Positions 44,610 through 54,463 of a stretch of DNA of 64,000 nt are shown here, piece by piece; the stretch's first letter is position 1, and each line of letters starts with the position of its first letter. The position numbers and the translations under genes are program-made. The stretch covers positions 62,001-126,000 of the forward strand of contig NZ_SGIT01000006.1 in NCBI RefSeq assembly GCF_004208525.1. Reading direction: 5' to 3'. The stretch is from Sphingobacterium corticibacterium. GTDB taxonomy: Bacteria; Bacteroidota; Bacteroidia; Sphingobacteriales; Sphingobacteriaceae. Under the pieces are notes generated by a model. That model saw nothing but the letters and a program-made list of their open reading frames with translations, did not search any database and was not told the origin of the DNA.

Positions 44610-45008
44610 ATGAAACAAACAAATTTGGGATTATTAATAGTAAGGTTATCCATTGCTGGACTCATGTTACTGCATGGTGTGAGCAAATTAATATCAGGCC
44701 TTGATATCTTGCCTGAAATGCTTAAGGATGTAGGTCTGCCGTCTTTTTTGGCATACGGAGTTTATGTCGGAGAAGTAATTGCTCCCCTCTTGATGATTAT
44801 TGGATTTCGGACAAGATTAGCGTCCATGATTTTTGTCATCAATTGTTTGTTCGCCATTTTCCTGGTTCATTCTAGTGAGATATTTAGTTTAGACGGTAAC
44901 GGTGGTTGGGCCATTGAGCTTTTAGGGTTGTACTTATTTGGTGCACTGGCTTTAGTATTTACTGGAGCAGGAAATTATGCTGTATCAACAAACAACAGAT
45001 GGGATTGA
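44610..45008 (+). CDS. DoxX-family membrane protein
   Basis: 132 residues with four membrane helices and the family-typical start LLIVRLSIAGLMLLHGVSKL, then VYVGEVIAPLLMIIGFRTRLAS. DoxX proteins are small inner-membrane proteins connected with oxidant and sulfur stress; the exact activity is not settled. It follows a decayed region and precedes an MFS exporter on the same strand (86 bp gap). Confidence 0.88.
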   Translation: MKQTNLGLLIVRLSIAGLMLLHGVSKLISGLDILPEMLKDVGLPSFLAYGVYVGEVIAPLLMIIGFRTRLASMIFVINCLFAIFLVHSSEIFSLDGNGGWAIELLGLYLFGALALVFTGAGNYAVSTNNRWD

Positions 45009-45093
45009 CCTTTATGGAGAGAACAATGTTGAAAATGAGTGGAGTAAATAGATAGACTCCTGTATATAGTTTGATGTAATACTGAAATTTAAG

Positions 45094-46350
45094 ATGGATA
45101 AAAGCGATTTATTGGAATTAGAAAACCCTGATGTAAACGAAAATGATGAATGGAAAGTTAGGTATTGGACAATTTTTATTGGACAATCATTATCCCTTTT
45201 AGGCTCATCACTAACACAGTTCGTACTGATGTGGTGGATTACTGATACAACAGGAAGTATATCTTATCTTGCGATAGCAGGAATGGCTGCGCTATTGCCG
45301 CAAGCATTATTAAGTCCATTAGGTGGTGTACTGGCAGATCGGTATAACCGTAGACTTATCATGATTGTTTCCGATGCCATCAGTGCTCTTTGTATGGCGG
45401 TATTGATATTCCTTTTCTTAAATAATAGCATAGAATTGTGGCATACATTCGTGATGATGGCCATAAGGGGAGCTATGCAGGCATTTCAAAGTCCTGCCAG
45501 TGCAGCCAGTACGGCGATGCTAGTTCCAAAATCATTTATCATAAAAGCAGCTGGATTAAATCAGATGATGCAAGGCGTGACCATGGTTGGCAGTGCTCCT
45601 TTAGGTGCGTTTGCTATTAGTTTTATGCCTTTAGGTTGGGCTTTAAGCATCGATGTCATTACGGCTATCTTGGCCATTACTCCTTTATTTGTATTTACTA
45701 TTCCACAAATACGCCAAATGAAAGCGTCCAATTTAATGGGTACGATCAAAACTGAATTTTTGGAGGGACTATCCTTGGTTTGGCAAAATCAGGGATTGAA
45801 AAGATTGTACGGATTGCTGGGCTGTGTTGTACTCATTGTTATGCCTTCTTATACATTTGTTCCTTTATTAGTGAAGGAATATTTTAATGGGGGAGCAAGA
45901 GAAGTAGGTATAATGGAGGGATTAGCTGGGGTAGGAATGCTTTTAGGCGGTGCAATTGTGACTGCAATGGCGCCCAAGCGAAAAATAGTATGGATATTGA
46001 TCGGCTCAACAATTACCTGCTTATCGCTATCTTTTGTCGCGTTCACTCCTTCGACATTATTTTGGGTAGCCGCGATGTGGTGGTTGATAAACGGTATTGC
46101 TTTTATTTTTCTCAATGCACCACTAACGGCATTATTGCAAACTACCATACCGAATCAACTTCAGGGACGTGTACTTTCCCTGCTCAATACCATCATGGCT
46201 TTGGCAGCGCCTATCGGGTTGGTATTAGCTACTCCTTTAGGAGAACTAATCGGTATTCGATGGCTGTTTGCAGTGGTGGGTATAGCGGGCGGTATGGTCA
46301 GTTTATTCGGTTTCTTATCACCTTCTTTGAGAAATTTGGATCGCAAATAA
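45094..46350 (+). CDS. MFS exporter (DHA3/Mef-like group)
   Basis: 418 residues with 12 predicted helices. The motif A region reads GGVLADRYNRRLIMIVSDAI between helices 2 and 3. The start WKVRYWTIFIGQSLSLLGSS and overall layout resemble the DHA3 group that includes macrolide exporters. Similarity is too general to name a substrate. It ends ~410 bp before rteC copy 2 and lies inside the bracketed cargo block. Confidence 0.88.
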   Translation: MDKSDLLELENPDVNENDEWKVRYWTIFIGQSLSLLGSSLTQFVLMWWITDTTGSISYLAIAGMAALLPQALLSPLGGVLADRYNRRLIMIVSDAISALCMAVLIFLFLNNSIELWHTFVMMAIRGAMQAFQSPASAASTAMLVPKSFIIKAAGLNQMMQGVTMVGSAPLGAFAISFMPLGWALSIDVITAILAITPLFVFTIPQIRQMKASNLMGTIKTEFLEGLSLVWQNQGLKRLYGLLGCVVLIVMPSYTFVPLLVKEYFNGGAREVGIMEGLAGVGMLLGGAIVTAMAPKRKIVWILIGSTITCLSLSFVAFTPSTLFWVAAMWWLINGIAFIFLNAPLTALLQTTIPNQLQGRVLSLLNTIMALAAPIGLVLATPLGELIGIRWLFAVVGIAGGMVSLFGFLSPSLRNLDRK

Positions 46351-46761
46351 TCCTATTATTTTAAACCTAAAACAAGTACGATAATGCCCGATTCGCTTAA
46401 CTGCTTTAAAGCTTGCTGATTGTTTGTTCATACCACGGGCAAATTATGAAAGTTCTTCGGATCTTCTTATCTGGTTGTTCTTTTAGAATTGTTTTTTATA
46501 TCGGAAAATACAATTCCAATACTGGAAGCCTTGCATTCTTTTCAAACAAATCTGTCTTGGAAGAATACCTGACCGGTTCTCCTTTTTCATTTTAGAGAAT
46601 TTACAAAAGAAAATGAAGAGAAAAAAGAATAAAATAATAATAGATATGTGTGACATGTTTCTAAGATTACTTCATCAACGAACAAGTTAAGGAGTATGTA
46701 AGATTTCAAGTTGTCGGGCTATAGCCTTAATCAATACTCTTGACCTAAACCAAATCGCCGT
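46351..46761. other. non-coding/decayed interval before rteC copy 2
   Basis: A 60-codon frame at 46413-46595 and an adjacent frame ending FREFTKENEEKK near 46600-46635 both have coding-like composition but are cut by stops and shifts. They probably represent one eroded gene whose family I cannot name. Nothing else is supported. Confidence 0.35.
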
Positions 46762-47586
46762 ATGGAAAATTTTTATAACACAACGGTTTCTAATCTGAAA
46801 GCAAAAATTAATGAATTGGAGGTTGAAATGCCATGTTCTTTGCAGAGAACAGAGATTATTATCCAACATATTAACAATTGCTTATCCGAAATAAAGGAAC
46901 TCGTATTGCACAAAGGGTTTAAGGATGAAAATGAGGAGATATTTTTCTTTAAATATCAAAAACCTGCTATTGTTTCTAAACTGATTTACTATAATGCCAT
47001 TTATAAAATCGAAACAAAGAAGCCCAATGATTCAAAGGCTATTCGGAAATATCTCAATGAAGAATTGAGAAAGTTGAAAAGATATTTTGACAACAATCTC
47101 GAATTTTACAAATACTACCGAACAAAAAATTCATTTATTGACAATAAGCTGTTTCTTCGGGGAAAACACGATATAAAATTGAGCCTTGATACCGTTTATT
47201 TTGAAACCGATCATAGGTTTTCTACTTCACACGATTATAAAGCAGCAAAGATTATTGCTAATGACCTGATACAACTCTATCTAGAAGATCAGCTAAATAA
47301 TAATAATTATAGTAATCGGAAAAAATCTAACACTTCCCCTTTAAATTGGAAGGGCAACAAAACAGCTTTAACCGAGTTGATTTACGCACTGTATTCACAA
47401 GGTGTATTTGGTAACGCAGACATCAAAGTCATCGCTAAAACGTTTGAAATTGCATTCAATATAAGTTTGGGCGATTTTTACCATACGTTTATGGAACTTA
47501 AATCCCGAAAACTAAACCGCACTAAATTCCTTGACAGCTTGCGTGATGCTTTGATTAGAAAAATGGATGAAGAGGACGAAGTTTAA
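46762..47586 (+). CDS. rteC: RteC-family regulator, copy 2
   Basis: 274 residues, complete. It shares with copy 1 long blocks such as IKFNPNDSK-type helices and NEELRKLKRYFDNNLEFYKY, and the C-terminus FYHTFMELKSRKLNRTKFLD. The nucleotide sequences of the 3' halves are also clearly alike, so the duplication is recent. It is convergent with the intact helicase gene with 9 bp between stops, the arrangement of which copy 1 retains only a trace. Confidence 0.87.
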   Translation: MENFYNTTVSNLKAKINELEVEMPCSLQRTEIIIQHINNCLSEIKELVLHKGFKDENEEIFFFKYQKPAIVSKLIYYNAIYKIETKKPNDSKAIRKYLNEELRKLKRYFDNNLEFYKYYRTKNSFIDNKLFLRGKHDIKLSLDTVYFETDHRFSTSHDYKAAKIIANDLIQLYLEDQLNNNNYSNRKKSNTSPLNWKGNKTALTELIYALYSQGVFGNADIKVIAKTFEIAFNISLGDFYHTFMELKSRKLNRTKFLDSLRDALIRKMDEEDEV

Positions 47587-47595
47587 CCGAAACTA

Positions 47596-50500
47596 TTACA
47601 ATATTCCACGGGGTAAATGAACGCCTTTCGTCCGTACAATACTCTCCGAAATACTTGGAGTTTCTTTTTGTTTTTCGGCTAGTTCCATAGTTTCTCCTTT
47701 ACTTTCGGGCATGATAGAAAACTGTATTTTACGTTCAACAGCAGCCAATTCCGTTTTGAGTTCGCTCAAACGACTTTCTTTGCTCCATGTATCTTTAAGC
47801 ATTTCTTGAAGAACAGGTAAATCTTTTTGTATTTCTACAATTTTCTTTTGTTCCTGCTCGATATAGCCGGGCAATTTCTCCAGTGCATTAAGGAAGTTCA
47901 TAACTGCCAGTTTTTCATCTTTAGCAATCAGACCGTTGTTGTAGGTATATCTGATATTGCCCTCACCCTGTATCAAAAAACGGTTTACTCTTATATCGAG
48001 ACCGTCTTTTTCAGACATTTCGGTTTTGACCAATAAGGTAAATCCGTACAGGCTTCCTATTTCTTCATACTGACCTCCGGTTCGGGCTTTGTCCGCAAGT
48101 TGGTTGAGCTTTGCACCGATTTGTTTTATATCCGCATTGGGTGGTAAGCCATCCAACTGTACAGGATTTGCAATTGTACCGTCCGAATGTTTTTGTATCC
48201 GTTGCTGTAAATTTACCCAATCAAGGCTCATTCGGTTTAAACGGGATTGAGCACTTTCAAGCAACTCCGTAAAGTCTTGCAGTTTGTATTTGGTACTGAA
48301 TTTAGAACGGTTGAACGCCTGTTTTTCGCTTTCCATTCCGGCAATTTGTTTTTCTAACTTTGCTTTGTCCAACAAATCGGTATTACCCGAAAGGATAGCT
48401 ACATACTCCGAAAAGTTCATTCCCGATTTTTCATCCATACTGCCCTCGTCAATCGTTCGTTTGCCGAGATTGTTATTTTTTAGCTGGTCTATGAATAGCT
48501 GTTTATTGTACAACAGGTTAAACTTATAGCTATCCAATGATTTTTCCACGGCATAGATAATTACATCTACTTTATTATTGGCAAAGAATTTGGCAATCTC
48601 ATTACCTTTTCGGACAGCCCTGCCGTCACGTTGGGCAAGGTCGCTTGGTCGCCACGGCGTATCAAGATGATGAACGGCAACGGCTCTTTTCTGTGCGTTT
48701 ACGCCAGTTCCGAGCATACTCGTAGAACCGAACAGTACACGGATTTTACCCTCGTTCATTCCTTTGATAAGTTCCTTACGCTGCTTATCATTTTTCGCTT
48801 CCTGAATAAAACGGACTTCATGTGCGGGGACACCGTGGTCCTCCACTAGTTTGCGTTTGATTTCAGCATACACATTCCATTCGCCGGGCTTGTATGTTCC
48901 CAAATCGGAGAAAACGAACTGCGTTCCTTTTTGTGCGTTGTATTGGTTGTAATACTTGACTATGTTTGCCGCACAATGCGAAGCCTTATTGTCGGGATGG
49001 TCTGCATAAATACCGCTTACCATACGCATATCGAGCGACATCTTGCGGGCATAATCTGTAGCGATGAGCATCTTTGCTTTTTCTTCTGTCGGACTTAAAG
49101 GAGCTCTTCCCAATAAAGTCGCATCACCCGATTTTGCAAATTGCATTAAACTTTGAATAAAATGATCTTGATCTGGTGTTGGCGGAATATTGTACAAGAT
49201 CTCATTTTTATTCGGGCGATCAATCCCAATATCTTTCGCTGTTCTGTAATCTGTAATTTCAGAATAGAACTGAGCAAGTTCAGGCACTTTGATAAAGTAA
49301 CGAAAGCGTTCTTTTGCGACGATATTATTCGCCACCGAAAACTCATAATCAGTTGTTTTTCTTGCATAAATAGCTGCCCATGCATCAAAGGAATGAATGC
49401 CCTGTTTTTCCATTGCTCTTGGTCGCAGATATTTGAATAAAAGATATAATTCGGTTAAGGAATTACTGATGGTTGTTCCTGACAGAAATGTAGCTCCCAT
49501 ATCTGCATTGGTTCTGTCCTGTATGGTACGAATAGCAAATAACAAATTCATTGCTTTTTGACTTCCATCTACATTTCCTAATCCAGCAACTCTGGAATGA
49601 CGTGTGTTGAACATCAGATTTTTAAATTGGTGGCTTTCATCCACCAATAAATGGTCAATACCCATCATTTTAAAATCCACCACATCATCCTTTCTATTAT
49701 CAATGTCATGTTGCAGGGTTTTGAGCTTTACTTCAAGATTTTCTTTTCTTTTGATTACCCCGGCAAGCATTCCTCTGGTTACTTCTTTACCTTGTGCTTG
49801 TAGTGCATCAAGATTACGCTCCACACTGTCCAATTCAATGGTAAGGATTTCCTTTTGTATTTCGGGTGACTGCGGTATCATCCCGAATTGATCGTGAGTA
49901 AGTATCACACAATCCCAATCATTGTTTTTAATGTCGCCAAAAATCCGCATACGCTTTTGAGGCGTAAAATCTTCTTTGCCTGGAAACAAGATTTTAGCGT
50001 GTGGGTAAGCAGTGCGGTAGGCTTCAGCAATTTCGTGAACATTGCTTTTCAGCCCAATAATCATAGGCTTATGGGCTAACCCCAAACGCTTCATTTCCCG
50101 TGCAGCCGTACACATTACCAACGTTTTTCCTGCACCTACTTCGTGGTCGCAGATAGCACCGTTGTTCAGCTTTATCATCCAAACGGTGTCCTTTTGGCTG
50201 GAATACAGGTCTTCAATGCCCAATGCCTTACGGTCTAATCCCGGAAAGTCCTGATGGCTGCCATCATAGTTCGGACGGACGAAGCAGTTAAACGTATCGT
50301 TATATTGGTCGGTCAGCCTGTTTTTAAACTCATCGTTTTGGGCGTGAAGCCAATCGGTAAAGGCGGTACGGATTTCATCAATCTTGGTGTTCGCCATTTG
50401 TATGGCTTCCATATCCCGTACTTTGACTTCCTGGTCGCCAACCGTGATTTTCTTTGTAATATCCGGTGTGGTATTGACCAAAGCATGTTTGAGTAAAGCA

Positions 50501-52974
50501 ATGCCGTCAAAGGTTCTACTTTCAGACTTTACTGCATATTTTTCCCAGATGTGCATATTGCCTCGTTGGGCAGTAACCGAAAAATCATCGGAACTGTCGG
50601 AATAATGGATATTTACTTCCGTATCAAAAAGATGTGAAGCAAAACGGGCGTAAATGCCTGTGGGTATCCATCGTTCACCCAAATTGAAATCGAGTTCCTC
50701 AAATTCAATTCGTCTTGGTCGGGCTTCTTCCAATACAGTAAGGCTACCTTTGGCTTCGGTATCATCCGGATTGTTTTCGAGATACGTTTTTACGTCGGTT
50801 GCTTTTTCTACGACATTTCCTGCAATCCAACGTTCGGATATTTCATATTCCTTTTGCAGTGGATTGTAGAAAATACGACCGTGTAAGGCTTCTTTCAAAG
50901 CATCATCGGTCATACCGCTTATTTCGGACATATAGTCCAAATCCACGCTTCCGTATTTGTTCAGCGAAGCCGCTAACGCTTCTTCGGGATTATCCGTTGC
51001 TATGGTTATGGTAGAAAAACTAACAGGTCTGCTGAATATATCGGCTTTGTGTACAACACCGCCAACGACACGCTCCAAATAAGGGATTTCCTTACCTGCA
51101 CTGTCGGTTTTGATGAGCTTAATATTATCGGCACTGTTAAGGTTGCCATACTTTTTGACAAAGGCATCGTATAGACGGTTCAGGGTTTCCCTTTCTTCCT
51201 TGTGTTCTCTCTGTTGTTTTGCTTCCTTGGTGTAAAGTTCTTGATAAACATCACGCACATTAATGTACGCTTCGGCTCTTGTCCGCTGTGCGGAAGACAA
51301 ATTAAGGGGGTGGAAAATTGCAGTACCATCTGCTGTATCTATATCTTGCAGATGACCCACCCAGCCATTATCCACCACAAGGCAATCGTTACGGTGGAAC
51401 GATTGGAGTTCGCCACTAAAAGGAGCACGTTCGGGAATGGTGTCGGGAACGGTTGGCTTTTCAGCTTGTCCATTCCCATTGATACTTGAAAATAGGTCGC
51501 CGGCAACCTCCTTTTTTTTGTCATTGGCTGATGTATTTCCATTGGTAGCTCTATTGATAACAGGAGGCGTATAAGGTTGCTGCATCGCACTGAACAGGTC
51601 GGTTTGGCTACCTATTGCACGGCGGTTGGTTTTAGTGCTTTGCCTTTTGGCTTGTGTACTTTTTTGGGGAGCAGTAATCATTACAGGCTCGTTCGCATTT
51701 TCAAACAGGTCGAAGATGCTTAGTTGCTTTAATTCCTGGGGGCTTTCCCGATGTGATATAGGTTCTATAACCAGAGGTGCAACCGTTGGCGTTATCGGAG
51801 GTTGTATTACAGGTTCATCGTTCCGTTCGCCTTTGTACAAATCTAAATTCAGTTGCTTTTCAAAATCTTCGGAAAGCATTTGTTTTAAATCTTTGGCAAT
51901 TCCCTCAACGCCGCCTTTATGCGTATAAATAAGTGCAGGTTGTCCGTAAGGGTCGGTATCTAATTTACGGTCGGTATGCACAATTCTTGTGCTGTCCTGA
52001 AAGAGTGCATTGCCCGGAGTGTTGTATTCCGTTTGCCTGCTTTGGCAAAACAGTTCTTCGACTTCGGTCAGATTTTGTTTTGCCGTATTCTTTTGCAAGA
52101 GAATCAGGTCGCTTCCGACTTCCGTACCTGCATATTCCGTAAACAGGTTGTTGGGTAAACGAACAACCGAAACCAGATTATTACCCTGCATCAACGCCCT
52201 GCGTATTGGCTCATTCTTCGGGCTATTGAGAATGCCCTGCGAAGTGATATACGCCAATAAACCGCCCTCACGGAGCATATCAGCACCTTTTAGAAAGAAA
52301 TAATTGTGTATGCTTCGGGCTGCCTGTACTTTTGCACTGTCCTTGCTTCGGGAATAGGATAAATCAAAGACGGAAGTATCGCCAAATGGAATATTGCTGG
52401 CAATTACATCATAGCTGTTTTGTTCCTTTTCGGGTATGTCCTCAAAACCGCTTATACGGATATTGCTTTCAGGATAAAGCTGTTTTAAAATCTTGCCTGT
52501 GAGCAAGTCTTTTTCATAAGCGGTAACACTTTGTTGGTTTTCCGAAAAGGATTGTATGAATGAGCCTATACCTGCGGAGGGTTCAAGGAATTTATCAATG
52601 TTCAGACCCCTTTCACGCAAGGTTGCGGAAATCGCATCTATTACCTGTGGTGGTGTATAAAAAGCCGTCAGTACGGAGCTTTTCATACTGTCCACATACC
52701 TGCGGTATTCCTTTTCGTCTTCGGAATTTTCTTTGAGTAGCTGGTGGAGTTCCTGTGTAATCGGGAAAAGGTCGTGTTCCGTTTTTCTCCAATTATTGAT
52801 GTCTATTTCATTTGCTATGGGGTTCAGAACGAATTTAAGACCGCCAAATCCGCTGTATTGCATCATTAGCAGTCTTTCGCCTACGGTGGCTTGTCGTTTC
52901 TCCTTTTCCAGTTTAAAAGCAATTCGTAGGGCATCAATATTCTGTTGGAGATGTTGCTTTTTACTGAAGCCCAT
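47596..52974 (-). CDS. ICE-encoded DNA methylase/helicase fusion protein
   Basis: 1792 residues. The N-terminal third has a methyltransferase-like region (FLEPSAGIGSFIQSF, then YDVIASNIPFGDTS; note NIPF where active N6 enzymes have NPPY/F). Then a proline- and Gln-rich linker (~390-520), then an SF2/SNF2 helicase: AICDHEVGAGKTLVMCTAARE, LLVDESHQFKNLMF and LAQRDGRAVRKGNEIA. A coiled-coil C-terminus follows. Such proteins are conserved in Bacteroidota ICEs and presumably process or protect transferred DNA. It overlaps the DUF1896 gene by 14 bp. Confidence 0.88.
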   Translation of the reverse strand: MGFSKKQHLQQNIDALRIAFKLEKEKRQATVGERLLMMQYSGFGGLKFVLNPIANEIDINNWRKTEHDLFPITQELHQLLKENSEDEKEYRRYVDSMKSSVLTAFYTPPQVIDAISATLRERGLNIDKFLEPSAGIGSFIQSFSENQQSVTAYEKDLLTGKILKQLYPESNIRISGFEDIPEKEQNSYDVIASNIPFGDTSVFDLSYSRSKDSAKVQAARSIHNYFFLKGADMLREGGLLAYITSQGILNSPKNEPIRRALMQGNNLVSVVRLPNNLFTEYAGTEVGSDLILLQKNTAKQNLTEVEELFCQSRQTEYNTPGNALFQDSTRIVHTDRKLDTDPYGQPALIYTHKGGVEGIAKDLKQMLSEDFEKQLNLDLYKGERNDEPVIQPPITPTVAPLVIEPISHRESPQELKQLSIFDLFENANEPVMITAPQKSTQAKRQSTKTNRRAIGSQTDLFSAMQQPYTPPVINRATNGNTSANDKKKEVAGDLFSSINGNGQAEKPTVPDTIPERAPFSGELQSFHRNDCLVVDNGWVGHLQDIDTADGTAIFHPLNLSSAQRTRAEAYINVRDVYQELYTKEAKQQREHKEERETLNRLYDAFVKKYGNLNSADNIKLIKTDSAGKEIPYLERVVGGVVHKADIFSRPVSFSTITIATDNPEEALAASLNKYGSVDLDYMSEISGMTDDALKEALHGRIFYNPLQKEYEISERWIAGNVVEKATDVKTYLENNPDDTEAKGSLTVLEEARPRRIEFEELDFNLGERWIPTGIYARFASHLFDTEVNIHYSDSSDDFSVTAQRGNMHIWEKYAVKSESRTFDGIALLKHALVNTTPDITKKITVGDQEVKVRDMEAIQMANTKIDEIRTAFTDWLHAQNDEFKNRLTDQYNDTFNCFVRPNYDGSHQDFPGLDRKALGIEDLYSSQKDTVWMIKLNNGAICDHEVGAGKTLVMCTAAREMKRLGLAHKPMIIGLKSNVHEIAEAYRTAYPHAKILFPGKEDFTPQKRMRIFGDIKNNDWDCVILTHDQFGMIPQSPEIQKEILTIELDSVERNLDALQAQGKEVTRGMLAGVIKRKENLEVKLKTLQHDIDNRKDDVVDFKMMGIDHLLVDESHQFKNLMFNTRHSRVAGLGNVDGSQKAMNLLFAIRTIQDRTNADMGATFLSGTTISNSLTELYLLFKYLRPRAMEKQGIHSFDAWAAIYARKTTDYEFSVANNIVAKERFRYFIKVPELAQFYSEITDYRTAKDIGIDRPNKNEILYNIPPTPDQDHFIQSLMQFAKSGDATLLGRAPLSPTEEKAKMLIATDYARKMSLDMRMVSGIYADHPDNKASHCAANIVKYYNQYNAQKGTQFVFSDLGTYKPGEWNVYAEIKRKLVEDHGVPAHEVRFIQEAKNDKQRKELIKGMNEGKIRVLFGSTSMLGTGVNAQKRAVAVHHLDTPWRPSDLAQRDGRAVRKGNEIAKFFANNKVDVIIYAVEKSLDSYKFNLLYNKQLFIDQLKNNNLGKRTIDEGSMDEKSGMNFSEYVAILSGNTDLLDKAKLEKQIAGMESEKQAFNRSKFSTKYKLQDFTELLESAQSRLNRMSLDWVNLQQRIQKHSDGTIANPVQLDGLPPNADIKQIGAKLNQLADKARTGGQYEEIGSLYGFTLLVKTEMSEKDGLDIRVNRFLIQGEGNIRYTYNNGLIAKDEKLAVMNFLNALEKLPGYIEQEQKKIVEIQKDLPVLQEMLKDTWSKESRLSELKTELAAVERKIQFSIMPESKGETMELAEKQKETPSISESIVRTKGVHLPRGIL

Positions 52975-53398
52975 TTTCCTCTATCCATATTGCGATGGTT
53001 CCTGTTATTTCGGTATAGAGCAGGTCAAACTCATAACCATAAGCGAAATCATCGGTTAGTTCATAGCCGGAGAAAACAGGCTCACAAACAGGAGACATTT
53101 TAAGGGCAAATGATCGCAATTCCTCGTCTGCCATTATGGTATCAAACTCATTGCATACCACTTGAAATACGGTGTCGAATTTGGAGAAGTGCAAACCCTC
53201 AAAAAGAATATAATTGGCTATTTCATTGCATTGCTCAACCGTGTTTCCCGAAGTAAAAGCACCCTCATAAGCATTGGCAGCCCACGAAGAACGTTGGTCG
53301 ATAAATTTTTGGTCGTGTGCCTTTTCGGGGAAGCTGGTGTTTAATAATTCTTGCAGTCGTAATCTGAAATACGACAGGTCTTTTTGCTGTGTATCCAT
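52961..53398 (-). CDS. DUF1896 family protein
   Basis: 145 residues, predicted helical and soluble. The pattern LSYFRLRLQELLNTSFPEKA, then RSSWAANAYEGAFTSGNTVE, is typical of the DUF1896 proteins that precede the helicase gene in this ICE type. Function unknown. First gene of the DUF1896-helicase unit, with the shared motif 66 bp upstream. Confidence 0.87.
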   Translation of the reverse strand: MDTQQKDLSYFRLRLQELLNTSFPEKAHDQKFIDQRSSWAANAYEGAFTSGNTVEQCNEIANYILFEGLHFSKFDTVFQVVCNEFDTIMADEELRSFALKMSPVCEPVFSGYELTDDFAYGYEFDLLYTEITGTIAIWIEENGLQ

Positions 53399-53463
53399 GC
53401 TATAATCTTGTTTTACATTTTATTAGAAACCTAAAATTATAGCAGATAAGCTCCGTATTTAGA

Positions 53464-53503
53464 GAAGTGGCAGGGTTTAGCGTTTAGAGGTAGTATTTGG
53501 CGT
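53464..53503 (-). promoter_or_regulatory. shared ICE upstream motif, DUF1896-helicase copy
   Basis: On the minus strand it reads GCCAAATACTACC, then GCTAAACCCTGCCACTTCT, two cores at a 22 bp step as at 22442-22484. It ends 66 bp before the DUF1896 start. Confidence 0.6.
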
Positions 53504-53562
53504 AAGTATATTAATAGAGAGGGATTTAATTTGTATTTTTACCAAAGCAAATTTCAAAAAAT

Positions 53563-54375
53563 ATGAAAAACATTTATTTCGCTTTCCTCACAGTAATTCT
53601 ATTTCTTACAAGCTGCTCAAACGTTTCACAACCGAACGACCCGATTCCGGAACACGAAACTTTTAAAATTCAATCCAAACAAGTTGGAGAGGAACGAACC
53701 ATCAATGTATGGACACCAGATGACTATAAAACGACTTCCGACGCTCTATCAGTTATGTATATGGCAGACGGTGGAGTTAAAGAAGATTTTCCGCACATTG
53801 CAAACACACTGGCTAAACTTATTAAGGAGAAAAAAATAAAACCGCTTATTCTTGTAGGTATTGAGAACACAGAACGAAGAAGAGACTTGACAGGCTTTAC
53901 CGAAGTGGAAAAAGACAAAGAAATTGCACCTGTTGTGGGAGGTTCTGAAAAATTCAGAGCTTTTATTAAAGAAGAACTTTTTCCCGAAATCAATAAAAAA
54001 TACAGAACTACAAATGAAAAATCGATCATTGGCGAATCAGCGTCAGGGCTTTTTGTAATGGAAACTTTCTTCCTGACACCTGAAATGTTTGATAACTATA
54101 TCGCATTTGACCCTTCACTTTGGTGGAACAATCATTATTTGGTAAGAACTTCAAAAGATCATTTGGCAAAATTTCCAATTACAAAAAAACGAATTTGGTT
54201 TGCAGGCTCTAACGCAGAGGATATTTCGCCTTATACGAAAGAATTAGCAGGCATTTTTAAAACAGAAAATTATCCAAATATCAAATGGAATTATTCTGAC
54301 GAACCTAAAGAAAAGCACAATACCATTTTCAGGGCGACGAAAGAAAAAGCAATCGTTTGGACTATGAACCAATAA
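53563..54375 (+). CDS. esterase-like alpha/beta hydrolase lipoprotein
   Basis: 270 residues. Lipobox in LFLTSCSNVS (Cys 18). The enterochelin-esterase/esterase-D-type fold has the nucleophile elbow GESASG in EKSIIGESASGLFVMETFFL, followed by FDPSLWWNNHYL; the catalytic His is probably in EKHNTIF. It is exported and lipid-anchored in the envelope. Substrate unknown. It and the next two genes interrupt the ICE backbone on the opposite strand, so they form a cargo insertion. Confidence 0.82.
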   Translation: MKNIYFAFLTVILFLTSCSNVSQPNDPIPEHETFKIQSKQVGEERTINVWTPDDYKTTSDALSVMYMADGGVKEDFPHIANTLAKLIKEKKIKPLILVGIENTERRRDLTGFTEVEKDKEIAPVVGGSEKFRAFIKEELFPEINKKYRTTNEKSIIGESASGLFVMETFFLTPEMFDNYIAFDPSLWWNNHYLVRTSKDHLAKFPITKKRIWFAGSNAEDISPYTKELAGIFKTENYPNIKWNYSDEPKEKHNTIFRATKEKAIVWTMNQ

Positions 54376-54463
54376 GCAACGACAAATTTTTTTTTATATC
54401 TTGATACTCTAATAATGATTGTAACAAAACTAAAATGTCTTCGTCTTTGATGAAAAATTAAAT

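Noticed and set aside
45094..46350. Mef-type macrolide resistance exporter
   Set aside because: General DHA3 similarity is visible but no feature that fixes the substrate.
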